Part shown: piece by piece, positions 60,231 through 64,000 of the stretch
Position numbering within the stretch: position 1 is the first letter of the stretch
Layout of the letters: each line of letters begins with the position of its first letter
Origin: Brevibacterium spongiae
GTDB lineage: Bacteria > Actinomycetota > Actinomycetes > Actinomycetales > Brevibacteriaceae
Length of the DNA stretch: 64,000 nt
NCBI RefSeq assembly: GCF_026168515.1
Contig: NZ_CP093443.1
Coordinates: forward strand, 1,674,001-1,738,000
Reading direction: 5' to 3'
Made by a program: the position numbers and the translations under genes
Notes under the pieces: model-generated
Told to the model about the DNA's origin: nothing
The model's database searches: none
The model's input: the letters and a program-made list of their open reading frames with translations, nothing else

Positions 60231-61238
60231 ATGACGAATTCTTCGCCGGCCGATACCGAAACCGCCCCGAATCGATCCAGAGCACTCATTCCGCTCGATC
60301 TCATCCGTGGTTTCCTCATCGGCAGCGCCGAACTCGTTCCCGGTGTCTCAGGAGGCACGATTGCGCTCGTCACCGGAGTCTACGACCAGCTCATCGATTC
60401 TGCGGCGCACGTCGTCTCCGCCGCGAAGACACTGGTGACCGGACCCAACCGAGTATCTGGGGCCTTAGCCGAGCTGCGCCGCACGGACTGGTTCCTCGTC
60501 ATCCCCGTCCTCATCGGGATGGCCGCTGCCGTGTTCACCATCGCCGGCGTCATGGAATCCTTTGTCAGCTCCAACCCCGAGCTGTCGCGGGGACTGTTCT
60601 TCGGCCTCGTTGCAGCCAGCATCGCCGTTCCGCTGCGGATGCTGCCCGCACGTACCTTCCGCCAGCCGATCCTGCTCGGACTCCTTGCCTTCCTGGCCGC
60701 GGCAGCCCTCGCCTTCTGGATGACCGGTCTGGCCGGCGGTACTGATGTGGAGAATCCTCCGCTCATCGCCGTCTTCTTCGTCGCCTCGATCGCGATCTGT
60801 GCACTCGTCGTGCCCGGCGTGTCCGGATCCTTCTTCCTCCTTGCCGTCGGCATGTATTCGACGACTCTGCGTGCGGTGGACGGACGCGATTTCGGCTATC
60901 TCGGGATCTTCATGCTCGGCGCTGTTCTCGGTCTGGCCGTCTTCGTCAACATCCTCCGGTACTTCCTCCACAACCATCGGTGGTGGACTCTCGTCGTCAT
61001 GGCTGGGCTGATGCTCGGCTCTCTGCGGGCACTGTGGCCCTGGCAGTCCGAGGGCGAAATCGGTGCTGACGGTGAAGCACATGGTGCCGGAAGCCTGCTC
61101 GCACCCGGTGACCCGGTACTGGGACCGATCCTGCTGGCTGCGCTCGGGGCGGTTGTTGTGGTGGCCCTCATCATCGTCGAGGCGAAGTTCTCCACCGCAG
61201 ATTCCGGCGCAGCAAAGGAGAGCGTGGACGTCGACTGA
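60231..61238 (+). CDS. DUF368-family membrane protein
   Basis: The 335-residue protein has about eight hydrophobic helices and two repeated DUF368 blocks. These are LVPGVSGGTIALVTGVYDQL early and VVPGVSGSFFLLAVGMYSTTL in the second half. DUF368 proteins have been linked to undecaprenyl-phosphate recycling (lipid flipping) in other bacteria, so a role in cell-wall carrier recycling is possible here. TAGGGT 7 nt before the ATG suggests a leaderless transcript; the in-frame ATG at 60210 is rejected. Confidence 0.9.
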   Translation: MTNSSPADTETAPNRSRALIPLDLIRGFLIGSAELVPGVSGGTIALVTGVYDQLIDSAAHVVSAAKTLVTGPNRVSGALAELRRTDWFLVIPVLIGMAAAVFTIAGVMESFVSSNPELSRGLFFGLVAASIAVPLRMLPARTFRQPILLGLLAFLAAAALAFWMTGLAGGTDVENPPLIAVFFVASIAICALVVPGVSGSFFLLAVGMYSTTLRAVDGRDFGYLGIFMLGAVLGLAVFVNILRYFLHNHRWWTLVVMAGLMLGSLRALWPWQSEGEIGADGEAHGAGSLLAPGDPVLGPILLAALGAVVVVALIIVEAKFSTADSGAAKESVDVD

Positions 61239-61395
61239 TGAACGAGCGACATCACATCGGCTGCGAAGAAGGCCGAGTGGGCACAAGAGAATTTGTGCAA
61301 ATTTCGCTCAAGATATACCCAGGAAAAGGTCAGCGGCCGCTAGGGTGAGAGATCTGGATCACTTCTATCCACGCTGATCGAATCTCTGGAGACTC

Positions 61396-63602
61396 ATGCG
61401 CCTGCGCACACTCGCCTCATCGACACTTGCACTCACTCTTATAGTCTCCGGACCGTCCGCGGCGACAGCTGCCGGCCTTGCAGACGCTTCGTCCTCAGCG
61501 GACCCTGAGGCTGCAGACGTCGGGGAGCTCACTCTGCTGGCTACCACTGACGTGCACGGGAATGTCCTCAATTGGGACTACTTCGCGAACAAGCCCTACC
61601 CGGATGGTGAAGAGTTGGGCATGTCACGTGCCTCATCTCTCATCAGGGAGTCCGCAAGGACAAGGGCGCGGACTCGGTCATGCTCGTCGACAACGGCGAC
61701 ACAATCCAGGGCACTCCCTTGGCCTACTACTACGCGAAGCAGGAACCGATCACCGACAGCGGCGCGACACACCCGCTGGCCAAAACCTACAACCACCTAG
61801 GCTACGACGCGCAGGTGGTCGGCAATCACGAATTCAACTAAGGTCTTGATCTTCTCTCGACCTACGAAGACCAAGTGGACTTCCCGCTCCTCGGTGCCAA
61901 TGTCATCGACGACGATGACGGACAGCCCCACCTTGACCCGTACACCATGATTGACAAACAGGTCGACGGTGAAACTGTCACCGTCGGGGTGCTCGGCGTG
62001 ACGACGCCCGGCAGTCGGATCTGGGACAAGAACAACTTGTCAGGGAAGGTTCACTTCGACGATCCGGTCGAAACCACACAGAAGTACGTGCCCGAGATGA
62101 AGAGCAAGGGGGCCGACGTCATCGTCGTTCTCTCCCATTCGGGCAAAGACCCCAAAGGACAGAACTGGGATCCGGCCAAGCTGCAGGAGAACGTGAGCAC
62201 ATCGGTGGCGAAAGTGCCGGGGGTCGACGTGCTCGTGGCCGGGCACACCCACCAGAACGAACCCAGTCAGGTCGTGACCCGTGACGACGGCAGCAAGGCC
62301 CTCATCACCCAGCCCAACTATTGGGCCCGTTCGGTCTCTGAGGTGGATCTGCCCATCAATCTGGACACCCACCACGTCGACTGGGGGACGATGGACCCCG
62401 CGGCTCGACCGTTGGCCACTCAGGGCGACGTTGCCGAAGACCAGGAGATCAGAGATCTCGTCGACGAGCAGCACCAGAAGACGATCGACTACGTGAACAC
62501 GAAGATCGGTTCGGTCACCGAGACGCTGTCGGCGAAGACGTCCTACTACGAAGACACCGCAATCCTCGATTTCATCTCACACGTCCAGTCGCAGACCGTG
62601 CGAGACGGACTCAAAGGGACCGACTACGCAGATGTTCCGGTGATCTCCCAGGCATCACCGTTCAGCCGCACCGCAGAATTTCCCGCTGGTGACATCACCA
62701 TCCGCGATGTTGCCGGACTCTACGTCTTCGACAACACTCTCTCCGGTGTCGAAATCAACGGTTCGCAACTGAAGGACTACCTCGAGTTCTCCGCCCGATA
62801 CTTCAAACGGACGGACGAAGGCGCCGACTTCGACCCCGCCAACGGCACCAATGCCATTGACGAAGCCACAGATGCACCGATTCCCGACTACAACTATGAC
62901 GCCTTGTCAGGAATCGACTACGACATCAATGTGTCGAAGCCAGTGGGGGAGAGGATCGAAGACCTCCGACAGTCCGACGGTGCAGAAGTCCGCGATGACG
63001 ATCGATTCGTTCTCGCCATCAACAACTACCGACAGTCCGGTGGCGGTGCCTATCCGGTCGACGGCCTCAAAGAGGTCTACAACGAGCAAGTCGAAGTGCG
63101 GCAGGCGCTCATCGACTGGGTCCAAGACGAAAAGGTCGTCGACCCCGCTGACTTCTTCGACGAGAACTGGCAGGTCGTCACGAGCAGCCGGGCCCCCGGA
63201 GACGATGCGGATGCGGACTCCTCGGGAACAGACTCTGCTGAAGCAGATGCCGAAGCAGATGCAGACGGCAGCGATTCCGACGCTGACAGCGGTGGGGTAT
63301 CCGACACTGAAGGCGACGACAGCTCCGGCGGAGGCGACACTGCGGATGGTGGCAGCGCCGGCAGCAGCGACAACGCCGACGATGACGCTGCGGGCACGAC
63401 ACGCGCCGAAGCCGATGCCACCTCCGCAGATGAAGCCGGTGGAAACTCCGACAGCAGCGGCGGCGCAGACTCTGCGGATGCCGACGGCGGTGGACATCTG
63501 CCGCGCACCGGCGTCGAAATCGCCACTGGAATCGGTCTGGCGGCCGGTGCAATTGCGCTCGGCGCAGCTCTCATCCTGTTCTCTCGGCGCCGTCGACACT
63601 GA
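61396..63602 (+). pseudogene. LPXTG-anchored 5'-nucleotidase/metallophosphatase, disrupted by frameshift and stop
   Basis: The signal peptide and first part (LLATTDVHGNVLNWDYF) read in one frame from ATG 61396 to about 61648. After a one-base deletion there, the metallophosphatase motifs (VMLVDNGDTIQG, VVGNHEFN) continue in another frame. A TAA at 61839-61841 replaces the Tyr of the NHEFNYG motif. The same frame then continues through VLVAGHTHQNEP, the 5'-nucleotidase C-terminal domain and a sortase signal LPRTG with RRRRH tail. The gene was a surface 5'-nucleotidase and is now non-functional unless the two lesions are sequencing errors. Confidence 0.85.
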
Positions 63603-63686
63603 ACCGAGCTGGAATTTCAACCGCTATCGCACGACCGTGGGGGCGCTTCGGGCCGCGGAACGAACGTCTGGACTGTTCCGGTTGCT

Positions 63687-63703
63687 TCTCACGTACAGTG
63701 AGA
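63687..63703. promoter_or_regulatory. 17-bp palindrome upstream of tpx
   Basis: TCTCAC-GTACA-GTGAGA has perfect 6-bp arms and overlaps a TACAGT -10-like hexamer. It is a candidate repressor site 39 nt before the tpx start codon. Confidence 0.45.
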
Positions 63704-63741
63704 GGGACAGCAGTCAACTCTGAAGAAGGAGAAAGACAAGC

Positions 63742-64000
63742 ATGGCCAACACAGCATTCCAGGGATCTCCGGTCAAGACTGTCGGCGATCTGCCGGGCAA
63801 GGGTGAGCAGGCTCCGGCCTTCAGCCTCGTCGGCACCGACCTCGGCGAAGTGAACTCGCAGGACAACGCGGGCAAGCGCGTCGTGCTCAACATCTTCCCG
63901 AGCCTCGACACGGGAGTCTGCGCCGCCTCGGTGCGCAAATTCAACGAGCTGGCAGCGGGATTGGAGAACACCACCGTGCTCTGCGTCTCCAACGATCTTC
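63742..64000 (+). CDS. tpx: Thiol peroxidase (Tpx), N-terminal part
   Basis: The frame continues past the window end; 86 residues are seen. [37 protein letters not shown] and [22 protein letters not shown] match the Tpx family, with the peroxidatic Cys60 in the [10 protein letters not shown] block. GAAGAAGGAG precedes the ATG. Tpx reduces hydroperoxides with thioredoxin as partner. A candidate regulatory palindrome lies upstream. Confidence 0.94.
   Translation, partial: MANTAFQGSPVKTVGDLPGKGEQAPAFSLVGTDLGEVNSQDNAGKRVVLNIFPSLDTGVCAASVRKFNELAAGLENTTVLCVSNDL

Overview
The window is a 64 kb stretch of chromosome from a high-GC Gram-positive actinobacterium. Gene content and style (short intergenic gaps, many 4-nt ATGA overlaps, many leaderless promoters of the form TAnnnT-6/7 nt-ATG, LPXTG surface proteins, DtxR-type iron boxes) fit the Micrococcales, most likely a Brevibacterium-like organism. 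The genus is an inference from style and was not checked by database search. No rRNA, tRNA, CRISPR array, transposase or integrase was seen. The protein-coding content is largely housekeeping and accessory metabolism. -- Layout. 1-2500 is an accessory patch: the 3' end of ychF, a HigBA-type toxin-antitoxin pair, an unusual carbamoyltransferase-family gene, a second degraded copy of the ychF 3' end, and an MNT nucleotidyltransferase followed by a broken HEPN-like partner. 2400-6420 holds a CPBP membrane protease with an unknown partner behind paired palindromic operators, then a cadmium/lead resistance operon (CmtR repressor, P1B-type ATPase, thioredoxin-like protein). 6550-18800 is a mosaic of small enzymes and regulators (alpha/beta hydrolases, YtoQ, deaminase, GNAT, ArfB ribosome rescue, acyltransferase, an HxlR regulator divergent from a DHFR-like reductase, PfkB kinase). 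18818-23115 is a nucleoside hydrolase plus a complete ECF-type importer (S, T and a fused A-A' ATPase), which suggests a nucleoside or nucleobase salvage module. 23180-27940 has small genes, a PepSY lipoprotein with an upstream tandem operator, thymidine kinase and a Mug-type glycosylase. -- 27950-33158 is thiamine biosynthesis: thiO-thiS-thiG-thiF behind a TPP riboswitch, and the divergent thiE followed by a ketopantoate-reductase-like gene. 33112-34509 encodes a DedA membrane protein carrying an in-frame pentapeptide-repeat insertion and fused in frame to a gamma-glutamylcyclotransferase-like domain. 34656-43872 has a NarL-type two-component system, an FMN alpha-hydroxyacid dehydrogenase, a TetR/FAD-monooxygenase pair with two operators, an amino-acid permease, and a BBE-type flavoprotein divergent from a WYL regulator. 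43900-51321 carries a siderophore uptake system split into two DtxR-box units (binding lipoprotein; two permeases plus ATPase), separated by Nudix, SRPBCC, hydrolase, sulfurtransferase and SufE-like genes. -- 51314-64000 is a cell-surface region: a tandem array of terminator-like hairpins, a DUF808 protein, two META-domain proteins, two paralogous secreted S1 proteases with LPXTG anchors, a small-gene cluster, a DUF368 membrane protein, an LPXTG-anchored 5'-nucleotidase inactivated by a frameshift and a stop codon, and the start of thiol peroxidase tpx. -- The points most worth a second look are the DedA fusion with its 15-bp minisatellites, the asymmetric ECF ATPase next to a nucleoside hydrolase, the duplicated ychF tail bracketing HigBA and the carbamoyltransferase, the repeated terminator hairpins, and the paired surface proteases with matching upstream half-sites.
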